Shown piece by piece: positions 9,874-19,250 of a stretch of DNA of 64,000 nucleotides (positions are counted from its first letter, which is position 1; each line of letters begins with the position of its first letter). Position numbers and translations under genes: made by a program. The DNA is from Oligoflexus sp. (GTDB lineage: Bacteria > Bdellovibrionota_B > Oligoflexia > Oligoflexales > Oligoflexaceae), in contig NZ_DASTAT010000076.1 in the NCBI RefSeq assembly GCF_035712445.1, positions 1 through 64,000 on the forward strand. Reading direction: 5' to 3'. Below the pieces are notes generated by a model. The model was given only the letters and a program-made list of their open reading frames with translations, was not told the origin of the DNA and did no database searches.

Positions 9874-11469
9874 ATGCTGCCATTAATAAATTATAAAAAT
9901 GCGAATCGAATGGCCTTTGGTTTAACGCTGGGCGTACTCGCGGCCGTTCTCTTGACGAGTTTCTCCCATTATCAGCTTGAAAAGGCTGAATTCAGTCGCT
10001 TTTATTCCATTCAGCTGGCTCAGGAGCTGAAACAGGGTTCCCGAGATCTGACGATGAACGCCCGAACATACGTCGTGACAGGTGACCCGCGTTACGAAGA
10101 GAAATACTGGGAGATCGTGAACATACGCAGCGGAAAAGCTCAGCGCGCTGACGGGCGTACTATTGCACTGAAAAACCTGATGCAGGAAGCTGGCTTTACG
10201 GAATACGAACTAGGCCAGCTCACGGAGGCCGAAAGTCGTTCGAATGCTCTGATCAAAACAGAAGACACAGCCATGCATGCCGTCAAAGGTCTGTTCGCCG
10301 ACGCCAACGGCTCCTTTACAATCAAGCGCGCACCGGACATGGAGCTGGCGCGTCGGCTGATGCACGATGAAGGGTATCATGAGCAGGTGAGGATCATCAT
10401 GGAGCCCATCCAGATATTTGAATCGGCCTTGAACAAGAGGACCCTTGAGCGCGTGGAATCCTTGAAAACCCGCGCGGTATGTTTACAGATATTCGTCATT
10501 ATTCTGGTGCTCGCCCTCTTCATCCTGTCTCTGGTCTCGAATCGTTCCCTTAAGGCCACGCTGTATGGAGCCAACGGGCAGCTCACATCCATTGCTCAAA
10601 AAGTTCATGATATGATGAAGAATCTGGAAGGCATGGCGAACGAGCTGTCACGCAATGCGAGTACGGAAGCCTCATCCCTGACGCAAACCGTGGCGGCTGT
10701 CACGCAAACCTCCACCACCATCAGCCGCAATAGCGTCAGCGCATCCAGGACCGCGGCGTCCACGGCCGAAGGTCGGGAATCCGCTCTGCGTGGAAAGAAT
10801 TCCACTGAAAACCTTGGTTTTTTAATGAGCGAGATCAATCAATCGAATCAGGACATCATGGCCCAAGTCCGAGATGATCAGACGCGGCTTACAGAAATTG
10901 TGAGCCTGATCCGTGAAATTGCCAGCAAGACGCGGGTAATCAATGAAATTGCCTTTCAGACCAAGCTTCTTTCTTTCAACGCTGCGGTTGAGGCAGCCCG
11001 TGCCGGTGAGCAGGGCAAAGGCTTTGCGGTCGTCGCGGAAGAGGTTGGGAACCTGGCTCAGGTGAGTGGCAGCGCCGCGAAGGATATCAGCAGGATCCTG
11101 GATCAGAGCACGCAGACTGTGGAGCACATCGTCGCGAGCACTGCGGAAAAAGTGGATGCCCTGATCCGGCAAGGAGGCATTCATGTCGAGCACGGGGTCA
11201 CAGCTTCCCGGGAATGCGCCGGCATCCTGGATGATATTGTTGCGAAGATCAGTTCGATTAACGTCATGGCTCAGGAAATTGCCAATGCCTCACAGGAACA
11301 GAATCTGGGCATGGCCGAGATCTCGAAAGCCATGGAGGCCATTGATCATACCGCGCAGGTGAACGCGTCCGCATCCAAACAGATTGCCGATATCACCTCG
11401 CAACTCAAAGCCGAGAGTGAAAGTATTCGAGAGCTGACGGAGACCATGAATCAACTGCTGGCAGCCTGA
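9874..11469 (+). CDS. Methyl-accepting chemotaxis protein
   Basis: 531 residues with AAAGGAG about 10 bases before the ATG. Transmembrane helices at about 13-30 and 203-222 enclose a ~170-residue helical periplasmic sensor. The cytoplasmic signalling domain runs to the end, and its hairpin tip at about 356-400 contains the family core (AFQTKLLSFNAAVEAARAG, GFAVVAEEVGNLA). The protein relays ligand binding to CheA/CheW. There is no recognisable HAMP consensus after the second helix and no C-terminal CheR-tethering pentapeptide; it ends NQLLAA. No che gene is in the window, so it is an orphan receptor. Confidence 0.93.
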   Translation: MLPLINYKNANRMAFGLTLGVLAAVLLTSFSHYQLEKAEFSRFYSIQLAQELKQGSRDLTMNARTYVVTGDPRYEEKYWEIVNIRSGKAQRADGRTIALKNLMQEAGFTEYELGQLTEAESRSNALIKTEDTAMHAVKGLFADANGSFTIKRAPDMELARRLMHDEGYHEQVRIIMEPIQIFESALNKRTLERVESLKTRAVCLQIFVIILVLALFILSLVSNRSLKATLYGANGQLTSIAQKVHDMMKNLEGMANELSRNASTEASSLTQTVAAVTQTSTTISRNSVSASRTAASTAEGRESALRGKNSTENLGFLMSEINQSNQDIMAQVRDDQTRLTEIVSLIREIASKTRVINEIAFQTKLLSFNAAVEAARAGEQGKGFAVVAEEVGNLAQVSGSAAKDISRILDQSTQTVEHIVASTAEKVDALIRQGGIHVEHGVTASRECAGILDDIVAKISSINVMAQEIANASQEQNLGMAEISKAMEAIDHTAQVNASASKQIADITSQLKAESESIRELTETMNQLLAA

Positions 11470-11616
11470 TATATAATCAATATGATTAGGTTTTTCAGGT
11501 CAATTCGCAAAACGGCAGAGCCGGATTGGGTACTTTTCTCAGTTTTTTTCAAGAAAGCCCTGGCCGTACCGATATATAGCTCATCCTCTTGGCTGCTTTA
11601 GGGCAAGGAAGCTGTT

Positions 11617-13659
11617 ATGACTGCGGTGTGGATGCGAATACTGGGACTGATCGTATGGAGCTTCATGGCCAAAGCCTATGCGAATCCCCTGGATCTTTCG
11701 CTGGAAACCTGGGACCTGAAAATTGCAGATGATCCTCTTTCTGTCCAGGAACTTATTGACCAGCATCGAACAACAATTGATCCTGAAGCCGCGCCTGCTA
11801 TTTATCTGCGTGTCCTGAGCATGGATTGCCTCGTTCGCGCCCAGAGTGGGGCTCCTCTCCCGGCTGAAAATATCATCGATGCCGCCCTTCAGAATGCCAA
11901 AGCCATGAGTGCCTGGGATGAAGCCATACTTCTGACCTCGTGCAAGGCTCGCATCCGCATCAAGGCCGGTCAGCATCATGAGGGTGTTGTTTGGCTGGAA
12001 GAGGCTGTGGCGCGTGCCGAGAAGCATGAGAAGAGCAGCCTTCACATTCGCATTCTGGTTCTGCTTTCCAATTTTTATCTTTCCAATAATGAACAAGGCA
12101 AGGCCCTAGCCCTTCTGCAAAATGCCCAGTCCATACTGGAAAGCGACCGGAGTCTGGGGCAGATCGAAAGAGAACGCCTCAAGGTTGAAGTCACGATGGG
12201 GCTTGAGTCCACCGGCACCCACAACGTGGGCGTCGAAATTTACGAGAGCGCCCTTCAGTATTTTATCCAGGCAGGACTCCGCAGCTATCAGGTCATCATG
12301 CACTATAATCTTGCGGAAAGTTTCGTCTCCCTTCCGAAGTCGCGCGATTTGAACAAGGCCCGCTTTCATTACCAAGCGGCCGCGAATCTTGCGCTTTCGC
12401 TCCGGGATGAGATGACCTATGTCTATGCGCTGGCCGGCGTGGCCAAGGTCGAATATCAGCTGAAAAATTTCACAGCCGCTGAAAAACTTATGATGAAAGC
12501 CATTGATGCATTCAAGGATAAGGATTTCACATGGTGGGCGGAAAGCCTGGAGACTCTGGCTGCGATTAAAAAGGAGCAGGGTCGCCACGAGGAAGCCCTG
12601 GAGATCCTCAAAAAAGCCGAATCCATTCTGCCTGAGGCGCAGAAGGCTACGAAGCGCTCCATTCAAACGGAGATGGAGGATGTGCTGGTTAAACTCGGCC
12701 GTTTTCAGGATGCCTATGCCCTGCGCAAGGAGCTTTCTGAAGCGCAGATCGCAACACTGAAGAACAAGGCTGCCCAGGAATATTCCAAATTGAAGGTGGA
12801 CCTGGGATTGTCTGTGGAAGAAGAGCGCGCCACGCTTTTGCAGAAGGAAAACGAGCGGCAGAAGAAAATATCCTACTATAAGACCATAGCCACGCTCTTT
12901 CTGGGGGCTTTGATCCTGGTTCTGATCGTTTTCATGATCTGGCTCAAGGTTCAGCGTGATCGCATTCGAAGCATGCAGAAACATATCCAGGAGAATGTGC
13001 TGCAGCGCTTCCTTCCCCCACAGATCATCGACAGCATACTGTCCGGGCAATCACCCCTCGATGAAGCGGCGCAGGAAGCCACGGTGACTATACTTTTTTG
13101 TGATCTCGTGGACTTCACCTCGTCCTCGGAGCGGCTGGGTGCGGATAAAATCGCCCGGGTCTTGAATCAGTTCTTTAAGGAGATGACGGAAGAGATTTTT
13201 GATGCCGGTGGCACCATCGACAAATTCATCGGTGATGCGATCATGGTCCTGTTCGGAGCACCGATTCATGCCGAGGCCCCGATTCAGGCTCAAAAGGCCT
13301 TTGAATGCGCGGAGCGGATACTTAAACGCATGAATACATTAAATGAGCAGTGGCGGCTGGAGGAAGGCGCGGAGTTTGCCATAAGGATCGGCGTGCATCA
13401 GGGTCAGGCAATCGTGGGATCCTTCGGCAGTCAGAAGCGAAGCGACTATACCGCGATCGGCCTTCATGTGAACATTGCTGCCCGCATTGAAACAGCGGCC
13501 ATGCCGAACACGATTTACTTCAGCGAGTCCATCGCGCGACATCTTCCCGCGGATCGCTATACTGCCCTTGGTCCCTTCCGTCTCCGTGGGGTCAGCGAAG
13601 AACTGGACCTTTTCACCAATACCCCGGGGGCGTCTGACCGCAAATGTGCGGCCAGCTGA
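11617..13659 (+). CDS. Membrane-anchored TPR adenylate/guanylate cyclase (class III)
   Basis: 680 residues. A signal peptide (about 1-22) leads a long TPR-like helical region (about 60-400, with units such as YVYALAGVAKVEYQLKNFTAAEK and HEEALEILKKAES). A single transmembrane helix (about 427-447) precedes a cytoplasmic class III cyclase domain (about 488-660). The catalytic domain has the first metal-binding Asp in FCDLVDFTSS, the second in IGDAIMVLFG, a substrate Lys in TIDKFIGD and the transition-state Asn/Arg in NIAARIE. The Lys and the Thr-containing YTAIG favour ATP, hence cAMP. The periplasmic TPR array is presumably a protein-binding sensor. Confidence 0.93.
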   Translation: MTAVWMRILGLIVWSFMAKAYANPLDLSLETWDLKIADDPLSVQELIDQHRTTIDPEAAPAIYLRVLSMDCLVRAQSGAPLPAENIIDAALQNAKAMSAWDEAILLTSCKARIRIKAGQHHEGVVWLEEAVARAEKHEKSSLHIRILVLLSNFYLSNNEQGKALALLQNAQSILESDRSLGQIERERLKVEVTMGLESTGTHNVGVEIYESALQYFIQAGLRSYQVIMHYNLAESFVSLPKSRDLNKARFHYQAAANLALSLRDEMTYVYALAGVAKVEYQLKNFTAAEKLMMKAIDAFKDKDFTWWAESLETLAAIKKEQGRHEEALEILKKAESILPEAQKATKRSIQTEMEDVLVKLGRFQDAYALRKELSEAQIATLKNKAAQEYSKLKVDLGLSVEEERATLLQKENERQKKISYYKTIATLFLGALILVLIVFMIWLKVQRDRIRSMQKHIQENVLQRFLPPQIIDSILSGQSPLDEAAQEATVTILFCDLVDFTSSSERLGADKIARVLNQFFKEMTEEIFDAGGTIDKFIGDAIMVLFGAPIHAEAPIQAQKAFECAERILKRMNTLNEQWRLEEGAEFAIRIGVHQGQAIVGSFGSQKRSDYTAIGLHVNIAARIETAAMPNTIYFSESIARHLPADRYTALGPFRLRGVSEELDLFTNTPGASDRKCAAS

Positions 13660-13660
13660 A

Positions 13661-13894
13661 TCAATCATGCCAGCCCGGTTTCCAAAGCTCGGGATCACGG
13701 AGCGAGGCCCGGCTGACCCAAACCCGCACCTGCCGATCACAGACAGCCATCATCTCCAGTTCCCACGTGCCCGCTTCGGATTTACGGCGGGAGGCGATGC
13801 GATAGTGCTTCCAGCCTTCAAGCTGCTGCAGAGAAGTCCAGTTGGCATTGATCAGAAAGAGCTTCTTCGAAAAATGCCTGTGCGTCGTTTGCAT
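13661..13894 (-). CDS. TIGR02450-type Trp-rich conserved protein
   Basis: 77 residues. The family pattern is clear: NANWTSLQQLEGWKHYRI near the start, then ELEMMAVCDRQVRVWVSR and a final PELWKPGW. Several Trp lie at the positions typical of the small TIGR02450 Trp-rich proteins. They are short, soluble and of unknown function. The gene is tail-to-tail with the cyclase, the two stop codons being only a base apart. Confidence 0.85.
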   Translation of the reverse strand: MQTTHRHFSKKLFLINANWTSLQQLEGWKHYRIASRRKSEAGTWELEMMAVCDRQVRVWVSRASLRDPELWKPGWHD

Positions 13895-13970
13895 GCCTGC
13901 TCCGCAAAAAGTTACGGCTTCAGGTTAGCTGAGTCTGAATGAAAAATTCATGAAATTTTGGGGAAGGTGA

Positions 13971-13990
13971 AGCCCCACGGCTGTGGGGCT
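13971..13990 (-). terminator. GC-rich hairpin after the SH3 lipoprotein gene
   Basis: AGCCCCAC, a 4-base loop and GTGGGGCT form a perfect 8-bp stem 18 bases beyond the stop of the minus-strand lipoprotein gene. The run that follows on the minus strand is TTCACCTT rather than a clean U-tract, so termination efficiency is doubtful. Confidence 0.45.
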
Positions 13991-14007
13991 CGGAAGCATG
14001 GGAGCCA

Positions 14008-14589
14008 TCAGTTCTGAGCAGGAGCGGCCGTGTCTTCTGCAGCTGGGGCGGCGGCCGGTGTGGTCGCTTCCACGGCTTCAGGAGCCTGCGCTGCCTGAGC
14101 CACAGGATCATTGGCCTGGGCTGGCTTGCTTTCCGCAGTGAAAAGACTTGAAACCCAAAGACCATCGGTGGTTTTCAACCAGGTATTTTTCACTTCACCG
14201 GTCAAGGAAATGGCTTCACCGAATTTCGCAACGCGAGCCACTGCATGGCTTTTGCCAGGACCCTGGCGCACGTTTACCAGCGAGGCGGTGGGATACACAA
14301 GTTTTTCAGAACTTGTGACGACCGCGGCCGCGGGCTGGGACGCTTCTGCAGCAGGCGCAGGGACGGCAGCCGGAGCCACCTCGGCCTTGGCATCGAGTTT
14401 GGCTTCGACAGCGGCAGCGACATCATTGCTGTCCGCGGCTTTTTCCTTCACATCCGTTTCAGGTTTGGCTGCAACGGAGGCAGGAACTTCAGCCTCAGGG
14501 CTCACGTTTTCCGAAGCGTTTTCATCAGGAGTGGATGAACAGGCAAAAGACAGACTCAGGATCAAACTCAGCAGCATCGGGGACTTCAT
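14008..14589 (-). CDS. SH3-domain lipoprotein
   Basis: 193 residues from the ATG at 14589, which has GGAGG 8 bases upstream. Signal peptide with lipobox LSFAC (lipidated Cys at residue 17). Then a low-complexity Ala/Glu/Pro linker (about 20-90), a bacterial SH3 (SH3_3/SH3b) domain at about 92-150 with the hallmark ASLVNVRQGPGKSH and LKTTDGLWVSS, and a second Ala/Pro-rich tail. Bacterial SH3 domains of this type usually bind peptidoglycan or envelope proteins. The two disordered arms suggest it spans the periplasm. Next upstream on the same strand is the AarF-like kinase, 129 bases away. Confidence 0.85.
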   Translation of the reverse strand: MKSPMLLSLILSLSFACSSTPDENASENVSPEAEVPASVAAKPETDVKEKAADSNDVAAAVEAKLDAKAEVAPAAVPAPAAEASQPAAAVVTSSEKLVYPTASLVNVRQGPGKSHAVARVAKFGEAISLTGEVKNTWLKTTDGLWVSSLFTAESKPAQANDPVAQAAQAPEAVEATTPAAAPAAEDTAAPAQN

Positions 14590-14718
14590 CAAAAGGACCT
14601 CCACTGTCAAACATATGGACACCTGAAGGGTGTCTGGGCACAGGAACCCGCTTGAGTTTCGGGGGCCTGCACCGTCTGGACTTCCCATCCAGCAAGATTC
14701 TGGCCACCCGACGTGAGG

Positions 14719-16461
14719 TCAACGCCTGAAAAACTGCAGCAGGGAACGAGCCCGATACGGCTGACCGATGCGAACGAAGTGCCAGCCGAAAAGCGTGGAC
14801 CAGGCAAAGAAAGCCATCACCACGCTGGCGCCGATCAATAGATCAAGGCTCCGCTCGGAAGTTCGAACGGCAATCATCACCACTGCGGCCAGGGTCATCG
14901 CGAGAGCAAAGGCGGAAAGGGCCATGCGGCTTGCAAAGTGGTGCAGAACCTGAGGCAGGTTTTCGAGCTGGGGATTCAAAGCCCGCACCTGAAGATTCCC
15001 GGACTCGGCATCGTGCAGGATCTGATCAAGCTGCATCGGCAGCTGCTTGAGCATGCTCGAAAGACCCGTGACAGTGGAAAGGGAATCCTTCAGCATCGAA
15101 CCGGGTGAAAAACGCTCGGCCATGAGGCGCTGGATATAAGGCTGCGCGATTTCCATGGCATTGATGTCGGGATAGAGATTGCGAATCAGGCCTTCAATCG
15201 TCAGACTGGCTTTGGTCAGAACAGAATATTCAGGTGCGAGTTTGATTTGAAAACGCTGGGCGGCACTCACGAATTCATCGGCAAGTTCCTGGGACTTGAA
15301 ATCTTCGACGCGCGTGACGTTGATGTAGCGGTTCAGGATGCGATTGATCTCGGCCTTGAATTCATTGAGATTGATGCGCTTCAAGGGCGTTCCCATCCTC
15401 AAGAAGACGCGCGCGATCGTGCTGGCATCCCGCGAGACGGCGGCGATGATCAGAGTCACAAGATCGGCCCTTTGATCATCCCGCAGCTGTCCCACAAGGC
15501 CCAGATCAATCATGCACAGCGTTCCGTCATCGTTGATCAGAATATTACCGGCATGTGGATCGCCATGAAAAAATCCATCCAAAAGAACTTGCTTGCAAGC
15601 CGCATGAAGAATTTCCGTGACGGCATGCTTGGCTTCGGGTGATTGGGGGACCACGCGCCTGAGAGAGCGACCGGGAAAAAATTCCATGGTCAGGACCTGG
15701 CCGCTGGATAATTCGGGATAAGGTTTAGGCACCACCACACGGCGCCCTGGATCCAAAAGCTTGCGGGCGGTTTCCAGATTGCCGAGCTCTTCATGAAAAT
15801 CAAGTTCACGCAGGAGTGCGATTTCAAACTCTGTGACAATTTCCGAAGGAGCGAGCAGACGCATTTCCTCGATGCTGACTTCAAGGGCCTTGGTAAGCAT
15901 GAAAAGAAGGTCAAGGTCACCCCGCATGGTTTCCTCGATTCCCGGGCGCTGCACCTTGACGATCACGGCTTCACCGTCTTTGGTGACCGCGCGATGCGTC
16001 TGGGCAATGGAGGCTGTCGCCAGAGGTTCGCGACTGAATTCTGCATAGAGTTCGTCAAGCGATTGCCCCAGGCTCCGCTCGACAACGTTACGTATGGCCT
16101 CGAAGGGAACCGACGGCGTTTGATCCTGCAGACCTTCCAGCGCAGTAATATAACTGGCCGGCATGATGTCGGGGCGCATGGACATGATCTGTCCGAATTT
16201 GATGTAGGTGGGGCCGAGGTCCTCCAGAAGGCGGCGAAAGCGTGTGGCCGCCGGCTGATCACGCCAGCGTTCGCTGCTGCCCTCGACCTTCACCTGACTA
16301 AAAAAAATGCGGCCGATCGAGGAGCGGAGAAAGAGTTCTCCGAAACCATGACGAGCTATGATAAGAAAGATAGCCTGGAGGCGCTTGATATCACGAGCCG
16401 CGACTCCAAGCAGGGAATTGCTTGATTCAAAGGAATCTTTATCATGTGTTGGACCAGCCAT
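14719..16461 (-). CDS. ABC1/AarF/UbiB-family atypical kinase
   Basis: 580 residues from the ATG at 16461, preferred because AGGGGG lies 6-11 bases upstream; in-frame starts at 16488 and 16509 are possible. The kinase-like core has the family KxGQ motif (YIKFGQIMSMRPD), the Ala-rich loop (LATASIAQTH) in place of a Gly-rich loop, the ion-pair Lys in VIVKVQRPG, the catalytic-loop-like FFHGDPHAGNIL and the metal-binding DLGLVGQL. Two hydrophobic helices near the C-terminus (about 520-565) match the membrane anchor of UbiB proteins. Members are ATPases that support coenzyme Q biosynthesis or lipid handling. No ubi gene is adjacent. Confidence 0.92.
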   Translation of the reverse strand: MAGPTHDKDSFESSNSLLGVAARDIKRLQAIFLIIARHGFGELFLRSSIGRIFFSQVKVEGSSERWRDQPAATRFRRLLEDLGPTYIKFGQIMSMRPDIMPASYITALEGLQDQTPSVPFEAIRNVVERSLGQSLDELYAEFSREPLATASIAQTHRAVTKDGEAVIVKVQRPGIEETMRGDLDLLFMLTKALEVSIEEMRLLAPSEIVTEFEIALLRELDFHEELGNLETARKLLDPGRRVVVPKPYPELSSGQVLTMEFFPGRSLRRVVPQSPEAKHAVTEILHAACKQVLLDGFFHGDPHAGNILINDDGTLCMIDLGLVGQLRDDQRADLVTLIIAAVSRDASTIARVFLRMGTPLKRINLNEFKAEINRILNRYINVTRVEDFKSQELADEFVSAAQRFQIKLAPEYSVLTKASLTIEGLIRNLYPDINAMEIAQPYIQRLMAERFSPGSMLKDSLSTVTGLSSMLKQLPMQLDQILHDAESGNLQVRALNPQLENLPQVLHHFASRMALSAFALAMTLAAVVMIAVRTSERSLDLLIGASVVMAFFAWSTLFGWHFVRIGQPYRARSLLQFFRR

Positions 16462-16562
16462 GGCGCGCCCCCTAGGGTTTCTGTTCATGGCAATATAGCC
16501 CAAATTCACCCGAATTTTGCAGTTGTTTTTCCATCTGCATTTTAACCAGCAGGACGTGTACT

Positions 16563-17585
16563 ATGCGTAAAGAAACAGGCATCAATCGGCAAATTGTTCT
16601 GGCAAGCCGCCCCAAAGGCAAACCTACATCCGAGAACTTCAAACTCCTCGAAACGCCCATCCCGGAACCCAAGGAATCCCAGGTTCTCCTGGAAACTCTG
16701 TATCTGTCGCTGGACCCCTATATGCGTGGGCGTATGAGTGATGCTCCTTCGTATGCCGCGCCCGTCGGCCTGGGCGAGGTCATGGTGGGCGCTACGGTAT
16801 CCCGTGTGGTGACGTCCCGTCATCCGAAATTCAAAGCGGGTGACCTCGTTATGAGTTATGCGGGTTGGCAGGACTATGCCCTTTCCGATGGCCGTGATCT
16901 GACGCCGCTGGGTGATATGCCGCGCCCTTCCCTGGCATTGGGTGTTCTTGGGATGCCGGGATTTACAGCCTATATGGGGCTTATGGATATCGGCCAACCC
17001 AAGGCCGGGGAAACGCTGGTTGTGGCCGCGGCCTCGGGTGCTGTGGGTTCCGTGGTCGGGCAAATTGGAAAGATCATAGGCTGCCGCGTGGTGGGGATTG
17101 CCGGCGGGAAAGAAAAGTGCCGCTATGTGAAAGAGGAACTGGGTTTTGATGAGTGCCTGGATCATCACGGGGAAGGGCTGCCTGAACTTTTGCGCGAGGC
17201 CTGTCCCAAGGGCATTGATATCTATTTCGAGAATGTCGGCGGCAAGGTCTGGGACGCTGTCATGCCCCTTTTGAATACCAAGGCCAGGATTCCTGTCTGC
17301 GGCCTGATTGCTGACTACAATCGCACCTCGCTCCCCGAGGGGCCGGATCGTATGGGGCTTTTGATGGGAACCATCCTGCGCCTGCGTCTTCGCATGCAGG
17401 GCTTCATCATTAACATGGACTATGGTCATCGCTTCCCGGAATTCCGTCAGCCGATGGAACAATGGGTCCGTGAAGGACGCGTCAAATTCCGCGAGGATGT
17501 GGTCGAGGGCCTGGAAAAGGCCCCCGAGGCTTTTATGGGTATGCTGGAAGGCGCTAATTTTGGGAAATTGGTGGTGAAAGTTTAA
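16563..17585 (+). CDS. Zinc-independent NADP-dependent MDR oxidoreductase (CurA/LTB4DH type)
   Basis: 340 residues, the usual length for the leukotriene-B4 dehydrogenase/CurA branch of medium-chain reductases. The family N-terminus is seen in RQIVLASRPKGKP and LYLSLDPYMRGRM. The Rossmann domain begins at about 150 with VVAAASGAVGSVVGQIGK. Zinc-ligand Cys residues are absent. FENVGG and the C-terminal GANFGKLVVKV are also typical. These enzymes reduce the C=C bond of enones and similar substrates with NADPH. It converges with the hydrolase operon and their 3' ends overlap by 32 bases. Confidence 0.93.
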   Translation: MRKETGINRQIVLASRPKGKPTSENFKLLETPIPEPKESQVLLETLYLSLDPYMRGRMSDAPSYAAPVGLGEVMVGATVSRVVTSRHPKFKAGDLVMSYAGWQDYALSDGRDLTPLGDMPRPSLALGVLGMPGFTAYMGLMDIGQPKAGETLVVAAASGAVGSVVGQIGKIIGCRVVGIAGGKEKCRYVKEELGFDECLDHHGEGLPELLREACPKGIDIYFENVGGKVWDAVMPLLNTKARIPVCGLIADYNRTSLPEGPDRMGLLMGTILRLRLRMQGFIINMDYGHRFPEFRQPMEQWVREGRVKFREDVVEGLEKAPEAFMGMLEGANFGKLVVKV

Positions 17586-18438
17586 GCTTTCCATCGACCG
17601 GAGCGGATCGCCTTTCTGAGGCTCCTGGGACTGAGAAATTCCGCAGCACCCAGGCGCTGATGGAATCCATAAGGCGGCTTCTCTGGTCGAGGAAGGTATA
17701 AAGATGGTCCGCTTCGGTGTGATGCTCCAGGGTGAGGATGTCGGAAGCATCCACACCCTTCAGCATGTCGCGGAACTGATTCTCGTAGTTATAAAGATGA
17801 TCATAGCCGCTTGTGAAGATCACGAGGCAGGGCATTTTACGAGCCACAAAGCCTCGAAAATCCGTACGGATGCGATCCAACGTTGGGAAGGGAACCCAGA
17901 ACTGATCCTTGGCATCCTGCACGTCGATGCCGCCCCCTTGGGAAAAGATTTTTTTGAAGAGACGCTCCCAGTAGGCGCGACTTTTCAAACGCTTCAGGAT
18001 GTAGTTCTTATAGTAGGCCCCTACACGATACGCATAGGTATCCACCATGGAAAGGCCCACCACGCGCGCATCAGTCTGCGCCACGTAATGAGCATCAATG
18101 GCCCCTGAGCAGTTGCCATGCAGAATGAATTCCTCGAAGCCCCATTCCTGCTGCAAATAATTCATGGCTTCCCGCACATCAAGCACCGTCGAAGCCAGTT
18201 CGCCTTTGCGTGGAAGGCTGTCGCCGCGTCCGGTCAGATCAAAACGGAAAACGGGCAGACCGAGACGGGTCAGCGTATGACTCAGTTCCACAGCCACGCG
18301 GTTGGGCCCCATTTTATGGGAAATGCCTGTATTCCAGGTTAAAACCGCTGTTTTGCAGGAGCCATCATGGTGATCGCTCGTTGCCAGAATTCCTGTCATT
18401 TCCTGATGACGTCCAAAGCGAACCGCTTTTTGCTTCAT
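17554..18438 (-). CDS. Alpha/beta-hydrolase with Cys nucleophile (exosortase-associated hydrolase 1-like)
   Basis: 294 residues from the ATG at 18438, which overlaps the upstream gene's stop as ATGA and has GAGG ahead of it. The alpha/beta-hydrolase fold is intact: oxyanion region WNTGISHKMGPNR, the FDLTGRGDS turn, and a nucleophile elbow LHGNCSGA in which Cys110 replaces Ser. A candidate acid is Asp213 (SGYDHLY) and the base His245 (EADHLYTF). The Cys elbow and the position after another hydrolase recall the hydrolase 1/hydrolase 2 pair of exosortase-A loci. No exosortase is visible here. As the last gene of the PKS-NRPS operon it may release, transfer or proofread the product. Confidence 0.8.
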   Translation of the reverse strand: MKQKAVRFGRHQEMTGILATSDHHDGSCKTAVLTWNTGISHKMGPNRVAVELSHTLTRLGLPVFRFDLTGRGDSLPRKGELASTVLDVREAMNYLQQEWGFEEFILHGNCSGAIDAHYVAQTDARVVGLSMVDTYAYRVGAYYKNYILKRLKSRAYWERLFKKIFSQGGGIDVQDAKDQFWVPFPTLDRIRTDFRGFVARKMPCLVIFTSGYDHLYNYENQFRDMLKGVDASDILTLEHHTEADHLYTFLDQRSRLMDSISAWVLRNFSVPGASERRSAPVDGKLKLSPPISQN

Positions 18439-19250
18439 AAGGCACCTCGCACAGAATCCACCACTACGCGCAGCAGCTGGTTGGGAAAGTCCTGAAATTG
18501 CAAAGATCGAGCGCAGCCCCACCTCAGGTTGTCACTGATGCGGACTGTATGGGTTTCCTCAAGCTCCTGACTCAGGTGCTTGAAAAGAGGCGATGCATCC
18601 GGGGCGCCCTGGCTTGTGATGATGGTCACAGCCTTGGCCTTGATCGGTGAAGGCAATGTCCTGAGAGTCTGATGCTGCCAGGATAGAAACGCATGATGCG
18701 GAAAACCCAGAAGCTGACCCTGAACTGCGGTCCTGGGATAATTCGGAGCCACGCGCAGATGCTCGTCGAGCATCGCCTCCTGCATGCTCTGGGCTTCCTT
18801 AAGATAGGCGGCGCCATCCAGTACGGGATCAATCAGGATAAGCTTCCGAACCCGTTCCTCGGCGACAGCCTGCAGCGCAAGGGGGCAGGCGAGGCGCGTG
18901 GCCACTACCGAAACGCGGCGGATCAGGCCGCTGGCCTTCAGATAGCGAATGGCGTCCTGAATATTGGTTCGGCAGCGATGAAGATCATAATCACGACTGT
19001 GCCCGGAGGAATCGCCCGTCGCAAAGTAATCAAAGCGCAGCGTATGATAGCCGGCTGTTTGAAGCCTTTGCGCCATCTGCCTTTGGGCCCAGTGGAATTT
19101 TTTCACCTCATGAGGGGCCGGCGCACAGAAGATCACCGCCTCCCGCAGATTGGAGGCGGAGGCAGGAACCCCGAGAAGGCCATAGATGTCCTCGCCTTCG
19201 GATTCAAAAAAGAAAGGCTGTTCGGGATGAACCGCAACGCTCATAGTCAC
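18435..19250 (-). CDS. Alpha/beta-hydrolase-fold protein lacking the catalytic Ser (hydrolase 2-like)
   Basis: 271 residues if it starts at the GTG at 19250, which overlaps the megasynthase stop as GTGA; an ATG at 19244 is the alternative. The fold is seen in VIFCAPAPHEVK, LRFDYFATGDSSG and LILIDPVLDG. At the nucleophile elbow the sequence is VVATRLACPLAL, so there is no GxSxG and Arg119 falls at the nucleophile position. The exosortase-associated hydrolase 2 family likewise has a GLRLGA-type elbow, from memory. It may be a non-hydrolytic partner or act through another residue. The second hydrolase follows with a 4-base overlap, so the pair is translationally coupled. Confidence 0.75.
   Translation of the reverse strand: MTMSVAVHPEQPFFFESEGEDIYGLLGVPASASNLREAVIFCAPAPHEVKKFHWAQRQMAQRLQTAGYHTLRFDYFATGDSSGHSRDYDLHRCRTNIQDAIRYLKASGLIRRVSVVATRLACPLALQAVAEERVRKLILIDPVLDGAAYLKEAQSMQEAMLDEHLRVAPNYPRTAVQGQLLGFPHHAFLSWQHQTLRTLPSPIKAKAVTIITSQGAPDASPLFKHLSQELEETHTVRISDNLRWGCARSLQFQDFPNQLLRVVVDSVRGAL

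Noticed and set aside
18435..19250. Classical type II thioesterase for the synthase
   Set aside because: No GxSxG nucleophile elbow; Arg replaces Ser, so an ordinary thioesterase call is not supported.
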